The notes under the pieces are model-generated. The model saw only the letters and a program-made list of their open reading frames with translations, had not been told where the DNA came from and did no database searches. A stretch of 64,000 nt of DNA. It comes from Taenia hydatigena (Eukaryota; Platyhelminthes; Cestoda; Cyclophyllidea; Taeniidae). The stretch spans positions 19,447,098-19,511,097 of the forward strand of contig JADWOT020000001.1 in the NCBI GenBank assembly GCA_036345935.2, written 5' to 3'. The position numbers and the translations under genes were made by a program. Shown piece by piece: positions 1 through 11,098 of the stretch. Within the stretch, counting starts at the first letter, position 1. Each line of letters begins with the position of its first letter.

Positions 1-1823
1 TGCTTCCGTCGTACAAATCTTTATCCAGCTATCCCACGCAGGCGACCTCTGGCAGGGAACAAACTCAGCCGAATGCAAGGCAAATTCACGTTTCTAAAAG
101 GGCGTTCCTCAACGTTGGTGATTTTCGAGGTCATAATTTTTATTTTCCAGTTTGGAGTTAATCATGTTAAGCAGTTTGAGCATTGGTGAGTGCTGACCAG
201 CAGTGAAGTCTCTCAGGTGGGAGGCTTCATCGGTGGGTGGTTGCGGCAGACATTGATAGCCGAGTGCGATGGTAGAGGGAGAGGAAAGGATGAAGAGGGA
301 GCTTTTGAGTTCCACGAAATAACATTTCAAGGGGAGGTAGTGAAAGTGGCCTAGATATTTAATTTTGTAATCCATTTGTTAGGGCTCAAAGTTGCTGTCT
401 GCTGACTGCTTAGAGGGACGAGTGAGCATGTGGACGGTCTCATCTCCCCCTTTTACGTCATTAAATAAACGGCAGCAATCGAGAGGCTTGATGGTAGGCA
501 AGAGTCAGACTTAACCATCATTCTCCTAATTACTGCAACAGCTAAGAGAGAAAGGCATTTCTCATCGAAAACATGCACTGTCACTGAAAGGGTGTACAAT
601 AGGTACTCACTGAACCTACAATTCCTCAACAGCTAAATTGAGTGTTGATGCAAGTTCCCACATTAGATCAGAAGCAGAAGCCAAGGTATGCGAAGTGCAA
701 ATCACTGCCATGACACCAAATTGGGAAGAAGTCAACTGCAGATAATGGTTGGTTGGTTGGTTGGTGTGGCAAAAGAAATGGGCTACCATTATCGCGATCG
801 GCACGCATAAGTGGAATGACGAAGGAAGGATGAATAACCAGCAACTGTGGAGGGTAGCCGTTTTGAAGGATGTGGCAAACAGCCCGAAATGCAAGAACTG
901 AATTTAAGGCAATCCTTCGCAGTGCAGCAAACCAGACCACAACTGCACTGATGATCAGAGGCAATAGGGCGAGAGCCGTCTTGACGTAGCCTTCTGCTCC
1001 ACCGATAGACGAGTTAATAAGGACGAATGTCGATTGTGTCCTCTGTGTGTGTGGAGTCACCTCACTGACATTCCAATGCAGCATGCTACTGTCGCCAACT
1101 GAAGTAGTGCATCGGACAATTGAAGTGCCTCTTGAGTCTCGCAAATGTAGCCTGCACTTTGTAAGAACAGAAGAACTTGCTACAATGCATTTTGGTTCAA
1201 GTGGTTTTGCAACAACGAATGCTGGCTACTTTCTTCCTTATGTTGTTTTCGACGGTGCAGGTTCGTCACGAGTGGTTCTACCGGCAATTCCCTCTGACTG
1301 TTACACATTACAAAGGGCTACAGCGTTCAAAGAGTATTGTTTTGCATGTCCAAACGAGATCAAATATCTGCATTGCAATTGAAGGGAATGCCAAGCTCCT
1401 GCGTTGCTTGAGCCTACTAATTCTGCTTTCTTGGGACATTTCAAAGCTACGTTAGGCCACTCAAAACAGCTGGCACCGAATCAGCCTCACAGGCCTTCAC
1501 TGCAATTGCCTGCGAGCTTCCCAATGTTGAGTAAGACCGGTTACAGTCCTTCCTCCTCCTCCTCCTCCTCCTCTTCCTCTTCCTCCTCGCAGATATTTAC
1601 CCATCACCAACTGATTAGTTTTATATCCCTGCAATCCCTGTTGCATGACTTGTATCCACTCGTCGTCTAGTAGTGATGGTGGTGGAATAAATAATATGAA
1701 TAACATTTCGGAAGATTTGAACTTGCAATCATAACAATGTAGCATAAGTTGTAACTTAGTAGCTTATCACAACAACACAATTTGCAAACATTTCTCAATT
1801 ACGCTAATTCGGCACTGTCCTTT
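1..1823 (-). pseudogene. Hsp70-like family copy 1 (f and d modules, partial s)
   Basis: Read on the minus strand, the order is f (1,745 to 1,497), a short joining stretch, d (1,144 down to about 616), then a shortened s region towards base 1. Module f contains DDEWIQVMQQGLQGYK followed by a glycine run coded by a (GGA)n tract and then GGRTVTGL. This fits, weakly, the Hsp70 ATPase domain where a helix precedes the GKTV segment. Module d is an open frame of 158 codons whose end is shifted by a (CCAA)4 tract. The whole interval repeats directly at 11,099-12,950, but this copy lacks most of the s module present there. The f and d frames do not join without frameshifts, so I call it a pseudogene. 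The Hsp70 assignment is inferred from related copies. Confidence 0.5.
1551..1590. repeat. (TCC)n microsatellite inside module f
   Basis: A run of TCC triplets with a few TTC interruptions. On the minus strand it codes the glycine/arginine run in module f. The equivalent tract at about 12,689-12,719 has a different length, and it is nearly absent from the copy at 55,916-56,143. Confidence 0.85.
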
Positions 1824-1834
1824 AAGCCTCCCCT

Positions 1835-2245
1835 CCAGATTTAGCTGACGAGATGAAGGATTGTATTGCGATAGATTCTACCTCTAGGTTTTGCTAGCAT
1901 TGCCATGAAGGCTGTAGACGACTTAGTAAGTCACTTGGAAAGTGAGATTAGCAAGGTAGAAATGAGGGCTTCGGGAGACACCTCGGTAAAGTGGGACACT
2001 ACAGGGATTGTCTGCTCAAGTGTGTGGGTGCTGATATAAAAAGGTGAAACAACTCTCACCTCTCAGCCTAGGTACAGTGCCCCAGATCAAGAATCTGTGC
2101 AGTTGTCAAGTGGACTTGAGCGTCCACTGCGTCACACATATGTGACACCGGAAAATAGATGCAAATTATTCATGTTCCACACACGGGACGTAAGTAGCCA
2201 ACAAATTATGCAAATACAGTGTGTATTTGGTGTGTAGAAAGATAA
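1835..2245 (+). pseudogene. Hsp70-like c module, stop-interrupted
   Basis: The frame contains AVDDLVSHLES, ISKVEMRASGDTSVKWDTTG and, further on, SAPDQESVQLSSGLERPL. The VEMRASGDTSVKWDTTG part resembles the end of the Hsp70 beta-sandwich substrate-binding domain, where a V-x(6-8)-G-x-x-x-V-x-x-D-x-x-x-G pattern is usual. Here the reading frame meets TAA just after the WVLI position, where other copies read WVLMKK. It starts head-to-head with the minus-strand f module of copy 1. The same junction recurs at 60,066-60,190. Confidence 0.42.
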
Positions 2246-2589
2246 AGTGACTCAGAAGTAGGGGCTATGGGACGATGAAGCGAATAGGAATGAAGGTCGA
2301 CTAGGCATGGAAAGGAGATCCGTGAGACCTACTTTACTCAAATGCCTATTCCACCAGCCAAAGTGATTCGCAAAATATTCTTCACTTGCTTTTTTCTGCC
2401 CTTTCCAAACAGGCACCTATTCGCTGTGCAACAATGGAAAATAACGTCCATCCATTAGGCGTCATAGTGAGCTGCATTACGTTACACTATATTTCGCGTT
2501 TGGAATAGCACAAACATACAGCCAAAAAGGATAGGGAAGAAGTCACTGACGATGAGAGGCAGTAAAAAAAAAGAAAGGGGAAGCTGCAT

Positions 2590-4850
2590 GAAATACCGCA
2601 CTTTAAGTGTTGTTCATGGCTTGCGAAACAAGAAAAACACGGTTTGATTTGTTGTTCTCCTTGCATCCTCATGAGGGGTCCAGCTGGAATGCACCTGCTA
2701 AGCGATGGAATTCACGTGTGAAATTGTGCAAGACTTTGCATCTTTCCTCTCAATCCTCACCTTCGAGAGGCTGCAGCGTGTCGCTCGGCACATCGTGCGT
2801 CAGCACACCTGCAAGAGCGTTGCCTGTTTTGGAGGCGTTTCCTTCAATACAGCTCTAATCCTCCATAAACCGCCTGATCATATTGGTAGCGAAATGGCAC
2901 CAGGAGAACATTACGATGCGCCCACCCGCTCGCCATCACGACAGTGTGAAATGCCGCCCAAGAGGACATCTGCTCCCACATCACCCTACGTGCCAGTGGA
3001 GGAGGACAGTGGCGATTGTGAGACACCTGGCAAGCCTGCCATTGCACAGCCAGAAGCAGTGTCAATACCAAATCCACACGATACACTGCAACGCATCAGA
3101 AAGCTGCGCAGCATTCTCCGAATCGACGCATGGCTGCATTCACTTCGGGTGAATGAAGACTTGCAGTGAGTACTAGTGGAAAGCTGCCAAGCAATTGCAG
3201 TGAAGGCCTGTGAGGCTGATTCGGTGCCAGCTGCTTTGAGTGGCCTAACGTATCTTTAAAATGTCCCAAGAAAGCAGAATTAGTAGGCTCAAGCAACGCG
3301 AGAGTTCGGCATTCCCTTTAATTGCAATGCAGACATTGGATCACGTTTGGACATGCAAAACAATGCTCTCTGAACGCTGTAGCCCTTTGTAGTGTGTAAC
3401 GGTCAGAGGGGATTGCCGGTAGAACCACTCGTTGCGAACCTGCACCATCGAAAACAACATAAGGAAGAAAGTAGCCAGCATTCGTTGTTGCAAAACCACT
3501 TGAACCAAAATGCATTGTAGCAAGTTCTTCTGTTCTTACAAAGAGCAGGCTACATTTGCGAGACTCAAGAGGCACTTCAATTGTCCGATGCACTACTTCA
3601 GTTGGCGACAGTAGCATGCTGCATTGGCCTGTCAGTGAGGTGACTCCACACACACAGAGGACACAATCGACATTCGTCCTTATTAACTCGTCTATCGGTG
3701 GAGCAGAAGGCTACGTCAAGACGGCTCTCGCCCTATTGCCTCTGATCATCAGTGCAGTTGTGGTCTGGTTTGCTGCACTGCGAAGGATTGCCTTCAATTC
3801 ACTTCTTGCATTTCGGGCTGTTTGCTGTTGATTAACACGGCTACCCTCCACAGGTGCTGGTTATTCATTCACCCTCCGTCGTCATTCCACTTATGCGTGC
3901 CAATCACGATAATGGTAGCCCATTTCTTTTGCCACACCAACCAACCAACCAACCATTATCTGCAGTTGACTTCTTCCCAATTTGGTGTCATGGCAGTGAT
4001 TTGCACCTCGCATACCTTGGCTTCTGCTTCTGATCTAATGTGGGAACGTGCATCAGCACTCAATTTAGCTGCTGAGGAATTGTAGGTCCTGTGAATATTA
4101 CACACTTGCTGGCCTATCCACTGGTCAGCAAAAGGAATGCACAGATGGTCCATCATGCAAACTGAAAAGTTCAAAATTCTGATTTGAAAATATATCATTA
4201 CTGGGGAACGTTCGCCATGAAATTCCAATTATCTTGCATTCGACCAAGCGCACCGATTACGTCAAGGAAGAGCTAGAGTCTACTCCCTGATAAGGGCCAC
4301 CAGCGTAGAATGATGCCTCCAAGAGATAAGGACTTGTAAGACGAAAGCACTCGAATCAAGCTCGAGTAACAGCGAGAAGTTCCACACCTCTTTCATCCAC
4401 CCTAAGACCGATTCACTTAACTTCTGCACCACTTCCGGTGCCTGGAAGGCAGCGTGTATACCGAAGGCTGCCTTACACTACACAAGGTATACGAATACCC
4501 ATAGGTCCCATCCACGAAACCAGCATGTAAAGAAGACACGCCGCGTGTTCCACCTCTCTTACCTTCTTTTCGACTAGATGATCAAGAAGCTGCAGGAAAT
4601 GAACAACGTCACACGATTGGCACAATGGTTAGATCACCGTGACTCTCCTACTAAGTTGACTCAATGAATGCCCATCACAGTGACTGCCGAAGTGCTCTTA
4701 GTTTCGCCCAAATAATTCAATGTCACATAAACGTCGACTCACGGTAACGAGGTGGATTGAAGTAATCAAAAGCCGGCCAGTGCAGAGGCCAGCAATGGCG
4801 ACTGCCTGATGCACTGTCACCCACTGAGGAGGAGTCGGCACCGCAAATGC
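2590..4850 (+). pseudogene. Hsp70-like family copy with e, d and t modules
   Basis: Module e is open from 2,705 to 3,169 (154 codons) and ends in a conserved basic stretch TLQRIRKLRSILR. I do not recognise e. Module d begins near 3,556 but is broken near 3,830, where sequence equivalent to VCHCLQNGY in other copies is lost or altered, and it resumes in another frame to 4,085. The t tail runs to 4,850 and holds a short conserved frame with DTPRVPP and FRLDDQ. Bases 2,702-4,850 reappear inverted at 6,510-8,657. The modules are separated by stops, so no continuous protein is coded. Confidence 0.5.
2702..4850 (+). repeat. Inverted repeat I, left arm
   Basis: This arm matches the reverse complement of 6,510-8,657 nearly base for base. 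It starts at the GCGATGGAATTC that opens module e and ends at CCGCAAATGC. The loop between the arms is about 1.66 kb. Small differences, including the break in d near 3,830 here but not in the right arm, show that the arms are not a mechanical copy of one read. Confidence 0.85.
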
Positions 4851-5699
4851 CAAATTCCAAGCGAATCCCCCTCATCCTTGTCAGCTTCGCTGTCAATGCT
4901 CTCGTCAAGCACATTTATTGCAAGATTAGGCTTCTGCCTCACCCAGAGCACACTCAAGTTTGCTTTTGTGTGTGTGTGTGGTTGCACGAAAAACAACATT
5001 TCTGAAATGGCCTTGTATAAGGCCTGTGATGTTTTGGTCGCATTTTATGGCCTCCGCCTTGTGTATGCTCTTCTTTGCTTGATGATTTTAAACTTTGTGC
5101 ACGAGAATCGGTAGTGGAACATGTTACGTGGAAGGAGTCAGTAATAGTAGATTGCATCAGACATCTATGGCTTGCGAAAGCAATCCCTCGCATCCCTCAC
5201 CCCTACCGATGACAGTCCCCCTAAAGGCAACTTTTGCATACAGATTCATGAGTTGCCAAGTCAGCAATGCAAATCGTATTCGTCACACTGAGCCGAGAGC
5301 AAGCCAAGTAGGGAAGACGTTTCTTTGTTCGGCAATGGACAATTAAACTGGCAATGCATTCGCTTTGCGAGTTTAGGTCCCCGACCGGGTGTCTACCACG
5401 GCCTATGAAAACAACATGCCTTGATGCAAGGATCTGTTGTTGCTTAAGAGGTAGAAAATACAATTGTCCCTCACCGAGTATCTCGCTTCGAATTTCAACA
5501 ATCTTCTTGTCAGTCCTGGTTTGGACCAATCGCAGTTAGCCTAAGCTACTAAGGCAGGCATGTCACCCAGGTGAGACGTGACAAACAAGTAAGTATTATT
5601 ATCAGAACACGTCTCCAACCAGAACGAAGTGAAATAGGGCGGGGGTCAAAATTATGAAATAAAAAGGGACTCACATTAGTGAGACGACAATTCCACCGT
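4851..5699. other. Palindrome loop, left part, no gene recognised
   Basis: Unique-looking sequence between the arms of inverted repeat I. It contains a short (TG)n run near 4,965-4,980. Open frames of up to about 100 codons exist on both strands, but none resembles a known family and they overlap each other in antisense. I see nothing I can support as a gene. Confidence 0.6.
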
Positions 5700-6181
5700 C
5701 CTATTGAACCAGACGAAGGGCAGAACCAGAAACCAGACGAGGATTTTCAGCCTCTCAAGCGATGGCTACATCCGTGCACCTTGCCGCAAGAGTGAATGGG
5801 TCCCGACGATGAACACCATTGAAGCAGGATACCACTTTAATTGGAAGTCCGATGTTGGCCAAAGCTGCGATTCATCAGCTCAGCGTATCATCCACAAGCG
5901 AGAGTAGACCCCATCACAAACTTCTTTCGTCGCCATCAAAACCCGGTGGGGGCGGTGCGGAATACGCTAGAAACTGCCAACATCCAGCAGGACGTGCCTT
6001 GCAAAGCTCACCGCCCAAGAGGATCACTAATTGTGTGGCCGTTCAATTCAGCGCGGCAGTCCAACCACCCCTCACGGTGAGGCAACTCTGCGCCATGAAG
6101 ATCAACAATCTCAGCCAGGTGGTCAGTTCGCAACCAGAAAGCGTAATAGCGGGATGGCTTGCCGCTGTGACGCGTAGCTAA
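5700..6181 (+). mobile_element. Decayed Gypsy gag fragment in the palindrome loop
   Basis: Two overlapping plus-strand frames resemble the gag of the Gypsy element at 50.1-50.8 kb. One frame has FFRRHQNPVGA, where that gag has FFYRDQKPGEY. The next frame has CVAVQFSAAVQPP and AMKINNLSQVV, where that gag has WVAVQFKAKVRPP and TMKTNHLSQLV. A frameshift separates the two parts, so the fragment is dead. It is the only recognisable coding remnant in the loop and may mark the sequence that originally separated the two arms. Confidence 0.7.
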
Positions 6182-6480
6182 GTCTCTTCAAATGTGGTCA
6201 AGCCGACCACTACCCCGTGCGTGACACAGAAACAATTTTATGTCTGGTTTGTTTTTTTGGGCGCCGAATGTGATTGTGCCCTGATGTGGGTGACGCTAGT
6301 CTTGTTCAATTGTCTTTCCCAGTGCTGGCGTCGTATTTGCTCCCACAGTTAGATGTGCTGCCACCGCCACCGTTTCGATCAGTGCTTGCGTTGCGTGCGC
6401 CTCCTCGCGCAACATCGTAGTGCGTGGGTAAGTGGGCCCGCTGCCTGCAATCGCTTTACCGTGCGTAACGGCGGCAACAC

Positions 6481-8186
6481 TTGGTGGTTCAGCACGTGCA
6501 TAACAGAGAGCATTTGCGGTGCCGACTCCTCCTCAGTGGGTGACAGTGCATCAGGCAGTCGCCATTGCTGGCCTCTGCACTGGCCGGCTTTTGATTACTT
6601 CAATCCACCTCGTTACCGTGAGTCGACGTTTATGTGACATTGAATTATTTGGGCGAAACTAAGAGCACTTCGGCAGTCACTGTGATGGGCATTCATTGAG
6701 TCAACTTAGTAGGAGAGTCACGGTGATCTAACCATTGTGCCAATCGTGTGACGTTGTTCATTTCCTGCAGCTTCTTGATCATCTAGTCGAAAAGAAGGTA
6801 AGAGAGGTGGAACACGCGGCGTGTCTTCTTTACATGCTGGTTTCGTGGATGGGACCTATGGGTATTCGTATACCTTGTGTAGTGTAAGGCAGCCTTCGGT
6901 ATACACGCTGCCTTCCAGGCACCGGAAGTGGTGCAGAAGTTAAGTGAATCGGTCTTAGGGTGGATGAAAGAGGTGTGGAACTTCTCGCTGTTACTCGAGC
7001 TTGATTCGAGTGCTTTCGTCTTACAAGTCCTTATCTCTTGGAGGCATCATTCTACGCTGGTGGCCCTTATCAGGGAATAGACTCTAGCTCTTCCTTGACG
7101 TAATCGGTGCGCTTGGTCGAATGCAAGATAATTGGAATTTCATGGCGAACGTTCCCCAGTAATGATATATTTTCAAATCAGAATTTTGAACTTTTCAGTT
7201 TGCATGTTGGGCGATCTGTGCATTCCTTTTGCTGACCAGTGGATAGGCCAGCAAGTGTGTAATATTCACAGGACCTACAATTGCTCAGCAGCTAAATTGA
7301 GTGCTGATGCACGTTCCCACATTAGATCAGAAGCAGAAGCCAAGGTATGCGAGGTGCAAATCACTGCCATGACACCAAATTGGGAAGAAGTCAACTGCAG
7401 ATAATGGTTGGTTGGTTGGTTGGTGTGGCAAAAGAAATGGGCTACCATTATCGCGATCGGCACGCATAAGTGGAATGACGAAGGAAGGATGAATAACCAG
7501 CACCTGTGGAGAGTAGCCGTTTTGAAGGATGTGGCAAACAGCCCGAAATGCAAGAACTGAATTTAAGGCAATCCTTCGCAGTGCAGCAAACCAGACCACA
7601 ACTGCACTGATGATCAGAGGCAATAGGGCGAGAGCCGTCTTGACGTAGCCTTCTGCTCCACCGATAGACGAGTTAATAAGGACGAATGTCGATTGTGTCC
7701 TCTGTGTGTGTGGAGTCACCTCACTGACATTCCAATGCAGCATGCTACTGTCGCCAACTGAAGTAGTGCATCGGACAATTGAAGTGCCTCTTGAGTCTCG
7801 CAAATGTAGCCTGTTCTTTGTAAGAACAGAAGAACTTGCTACAATGCATTTTGGTTCAAGTGGTTTTGCAACAACGAATGCTGGCTACTTTCTTCCTTAT
7901 GTTGTTTTCGACGGTGCAGGTTCGTCACGATTAGTTCTACCGGCAATCCCCTCTGACCGTTACACACTACAAAGGGCTACAGCGTTCAGAGAGCATTGTA
8001 TTGCATGTCCAAACGTGATCCAATGTCTGCATTGCAATTAAAGGGAATGCCGAACTCTCGCGTTGCTTGAGCCTACTAATTCTGCTTTCTTGGGACATTT
8101 TAAAGATACGTTAGGCCACTCAAAGCAGCTGGCACCGAATCAGCCTCACAGGCCTTCACTGCAATTGCTTGGCAGCTTTCCACTAG
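6481..8186 (-). pseudogene. Hsp70-like family copy, d and t modules
   Basis: Minus-strand order is a joining stretch, d (7,803 down to 7,275) and t (to about 6,481). The d frame is open for 158 codons and its last part is read in the shifted frame produced by (CCAA)4. Just upstream on the same strand lies the 485-codon frame that ends in module e. The t module extends about 30 bases further than in the left arm, matching the copy that ends near 63,207. Confidence 0.5.
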
Positions 8187-8657
8187 TACTCACTGCAAGT
8201 CTTCATTCACCCGAAGTGAATGCAGCCATGCGTCGATTCGGAGAATGCTGCGCAGCTTTCTGATGCGTTGCAGTGTATCGTGTGGATTTGGTATTGACAC
8301 TGCTTCTGGCTGTGCAATGGCAGGCTTGCCAGGTGTCTCACAATCGCCACTGTCCTCCTCCACTGGCACGTAGGGTGATGTGGGAGCAGATGTCCTCTTG
8401 AGCGGCATTTCACACTGTCGTGATGGCGAGCGGGTGGGCGCATCGTAATGTTCTCCTGGTGCCATTTCGCTACCAATATGATCAGGCGGTTTATGGAGGA
8501 TTAGAGCTGTATTGAAGGAAACGCCTCCAAAACAGGCAACGCTCTTGCAGGTGTGCTGACGCACGATGTGCCGAGCGACAAGCTGCAGCCCCTCGAAGGT
8601 GAGGACTGAGAGGAAAGATGTAAAGCGTTGCACACTTTCACACGTGAATTCCATCGC
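6510..8657 (-). repeat. Inverted repeat I, right arm
   Basis: Reverse-complement partner of 2,702-4,850. Homology stops at 8,657, immediately before the e-module ATG on the minus strand. Beyond that point this copy continues into the long frame that runs to 9,647, whereas the left arm continues into a different upstream sequence. Confidence 0.85.
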
Positions 8658-9647
8658 ACGTGATTTAACGCGCACTGAGTTGAAACATCCAATGTCATTT
8701 GTCATAGTGAGTGGAAGATGTACGACCTTGTAATGAATTGGCGTTAATTTGCGCACCCGTTTGTGTGCAATCAATGTCATTGCAGCATTGGTCAAGACAT
8801 TTTTACTGCAGCTGCCGCTGCTGCTGCACATCGCACAGTGCTTGGTTCGACACACGCCATCAAAGCGTTTCATATTGCATGGCTGGATAGAGATGGCTGG
8901 ATTTACGACCTGCGATTGCGTGACAATGAATGACACCCTGTCCGTTGGCAGCTGACAGTTCTCTTCTGGTGGTGATGTGATGACGCCGTCTTGCTCATCC
9001 CGCATCTTCTTGAACTTCCACCCAAATGGGAAGTGGGTGAAATCAATTAGGTGGCGTATTCGCTTTGCTGATGATGTGCGCAACTCGGAGACTTGTGCGT
9101 CAGTGCTGTCTGTAGCGTGAGAGTCGGTAGGTGGTGCACAACGTGGCTTGGGCGAACGGAGAGTGGTAGGGGAGGCGAAGGTGCAAGGCTTTGTGTCGTT
9201 TCTTTTCCCTGACCGTAGACGCAGTCGCCAGGGCCTCCTGCATGCATTGTGCTGATGTGAGCGTGGTTGTGGTTGCAGCTGTGGATGTGGAGGTGACTTC
9301 GGCCTTGTTGCTGCTGCTGCTGCTGTCGTTGCTGCTGCTGCTGCTGTTGGTGATGATGATGATGACGGCTTCTTCAAGTGTGCTTTTGAAGAAGTGTTGA
9401 CTGAGGGATTGACGCGCGACTTGGTCGCCCGAGTCCTGGTGCTGCGTGAACACTCGAGGAGGGGAAAGCGTGAGGCTAGAGCGGAGTATCGTCTGCTTCC
9501 ATTCCCGTCATTTGGTGGCACATTCGTAATGGGCGGGCATGTGGATACATTTGATGATCGTGCGCTGCGCCTGACATCCTTTTTCGCTGTACCGCATTGC
9601 TTGTGTTGGCGATTCATGATGCGTAATGCGTGGCAAATCCACTTCAA
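8190..9647 (-). CDS. Uncharacterised 485-codon frame ending in module e
   Basis: This is the longest open frame in the window. The first 90 or so residues are basic, followed by a low-complexity Ser/Ala/Thr stretch coded by a (GCT)n tract at about 9,306-9,365, then a Pro/Gln/Arg-rich stretch. The middle part has KRIRHLIDFTHFPFGWKFKKMRD and a cysteine cluster CRTKHCAMCSSSGSC. The last 154 residues are module e: an EFTCESVQ start, a Pro/Ser/Glu-rich centre with VPVEEDSGDCE, and a basic end TLQRIRKLRSILR. No family is recognised. The cysteine-containing part recurs in decayed form at 13,840-14,065 on the same strand. Triplet repeats and the absence of other copies of the full frame make its coding status uncertain. 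A neighbouring frame (9,723-9,508, minus) has KFTCES, suggesting an old local duplication. Confidence 0.3.
   Translation of the reverse strand: MKWICHALRIMNRQHKQCGTAKKDVRRSARSSNVSTCPPITNVPPNDGNGSRRYSALASRFPLLECSRSTRTRATKSRVNPSVNTSSKAHLKKPSSSSSPTAAAAATTAAAAATRPKSPPHPQLQPQPRSHQHNACRRPWRLRLRSGKRNDTKPCTFASPTTLRSPKPRCAPPTDSHATDSTDAQVSELRTSSAKRIRHLIDFTHFPFGWKFKKMRDEQDGVITSPPEENCQLPTDRVSFIVTQSQVVNPAISIQPCNMKRFDGVCRTKHCAMCSSSGSCSKNVLTNAAMTLIAHKRVRKLTPIHYKVVHLPLTMTNDIGCFNSVRVKSRAMEFTCESVQRFTSFLSVLTFEGLQLVARHIVRQHTCKSVACFGGVSFNTALILHKPPDHIGSEMAPGEHYDAPTRSPSRQCEMPLKRTSAPTSPYVPVEEDSGDCETPGKPAIAQPEAVSIPNPHDTLQRIRKLRSILRIDAWLHSLRVNEDLQ
9306..9365. repeat. (GCT)n / (GAT)n triplet tract
   Basis: Interrupted runs of GCT and then GAT triplets. 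On the minus strand they code the Ala/Thr and Ser runs in the 485-codon frame. Confidence 0.85.
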
Positions 9648-9815
9648 ATGTTGTCACGTGTGTGTGGGTTATGGACTCACACGTGAACTTGATGCACTTC
9701 ATTGGTGCTGCAGAATGGGTCACGTGATTTGCGATTGCCTTGTTCCTTCATTTGTGTAAATGAGGCGCCAATTTGTGGTTTTGGATGATTTGGATGAGCA
9801 GCAGTCGCTCACAGT

Positions 9816-11098
9816 TCACATAGTTATCTGCAATGTCGGTGACCAATATTGGACGGTGTTGGCAGTTGGATGTTGAACAACTTTCTCTGCCAATGGACTG
9901 AAATCTAGACCAAAACTGTACTGATGATCAGGACTAATGAGGAGGAGAGTCGTCTTGACGTACCCTTCTGCACGACCGGTATGCATGTTAGTGAGGAGGT
10001 CTCTGTGGATTGTGTCCTCTGTGTGTGTGGTGTCACCTGACTGACATGCCAATGCAGCATACTACTGTCCCCAATTTAAGTAGTGCAACGAGCAACTCAA
10101 GTGTCTCTTGAGGCTCGGGAATGTAGCACGCTACTTATATGGACAGAACACCTTACCATACTATTTAAAAGTATTTTCTGAGTAGAGGTTCATTATTGCA
10201 TGCTGGAAATGACTGAATGCAGCTTATTTTGAAATCCCGAAACACTGCACTTAACAGCACTTTACTCAGTGCTTCTACGTCACCTCGTCTGTTGTTTGTC
10301 CAGCCTCCATCAGTGAGGATTTTGAGTTGCATGGCACAGGCTGTAATCCATGCTTCTGCTATGCCATCTGGAGTCAGCATCAGCAATTCGTCTGTGGAGT
10401 CGTTGCTAAGTTGCATGCTGCATTGCTTGTTTCTCGTGATTTCTCAAGTGCATCTGCCTTCACACGACTCACGTGCTTTGCGTTGTGGACTCGGTGATGC
10501 ACGCTGATTCGTGCAACATTTTCAGCAAAGAAGCAAAGAAGCGCTTTGTCTCACTGCGACACTCGACCTCAATCATCGGCTTCCCATGTGAAGTAATCAC
10601 TTTGTAGGGCATCGCAACTGCTTTGACGCCTAGCAGGGCAGACAAGAGGTCGACTTTGCCATCGATGTCACCATTGAGTGCGGTGGATGTGTGGAAGTAG
10701 AGGCATGGCTTCTGCTACGCGAACGCTGGAGAGAAGGAGTGCGAGAGGCGAGGCGAGGCGAGACGAGGCAAGGCGAGAGCATCGTCTGGTGGTGCTTTTG
10801 TAAAATCGTGATTGATGTGTGTGTGGTGATGGGGATTTGACGCTATTCGTGTCCTGCAACTCCTTATCATCTAGCCGGACGGAAATTTGGGGAGGTGGAA
10901 CACGCGATGTGTCCACTTTACTTGCTAATTTTGTGGATGGCATCTGTGGGTATTGGCATCGCTTTTGCGGGTTCAGTTAGAACGAGGCTTACACGCTGCA
11001 TTCCAGGCAATAGAAGTGGTGTAGCAGTTAAGTGAATTGATCTTGGCGTGGATGAGGGAGGTGTGGAACTGCTTGCTGCTACTTCACCTCGATTGGAA
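9816..11098 (-). pseudogene. Hsp70-like ATPase-domain copy (t, nbd, diverged d)
   Basis: Minus-strand order is a diverged t module (about 11,098 to 10,860), nbd (10,717 to 10,165) and a diverged d (10,052 to 9,816). The nbd part is the clearest Hsp70-like sequence in the window. An open frame runs through LLGVKAVAMPYKV, GKPMIEVE and ETKRFFASLLKML and stops at 10,469. Canonical Hsp70s have PFKV, a Gly-Lys-Pro, an I-x-V-E and E-T-K-x-F at the same spacing, followed by a helix. A second frame (10,416-10,165) begins with SNDST and has ACAMQLKILT and VLLSAVFRDFKIS. These lie where Hsp70 has NDSQRQ, the AGLNVLRIINE strand and VLIFDLGGGTFDVS, but the glycine-rich phosphate loop is lost. The two frames are out of register, so the copy is a pseudogene. 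Confidence 0.58.

Noticed and set aside
1047..1382. A 111-159 codon frame antisense to module d, repeated in all copies (for example 7,706-8,041; 12,217-12,594; 56,258-56,737).
   Set aside because: It lies on the strand opposite to modules f and s of the same copies, which point the other way. Conservation simply reflects recent duplication. The diverged copies at 10.0 and 59.2 kb have stops in this frame.
2705..3169. Reading module e as Hsp70 lobe II, because FERLQRVARHI and CFGGVSFNT recall the helix before VLVGGSTR.
   Set aside because: Module e lies before module n in three copies, so its position contradicts that placement. I judged the resemblance accidental and left e unidentified.
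3956..4228. A 90-codon frame in the t tail, mirrored at 7,132-7,404.
   Set aside because: It runs antisense to module d across the inverted repeat. Its two copies are reverse-complement images, and it has no recognisable motif.
9100..9453. Ser/Asn-rich and Val/Leu-rich frames on both strands around the triplet tract.
   Set aside because: They are the other reading frames of the (GCT)n and (GAT)n tract and owe their length to it.
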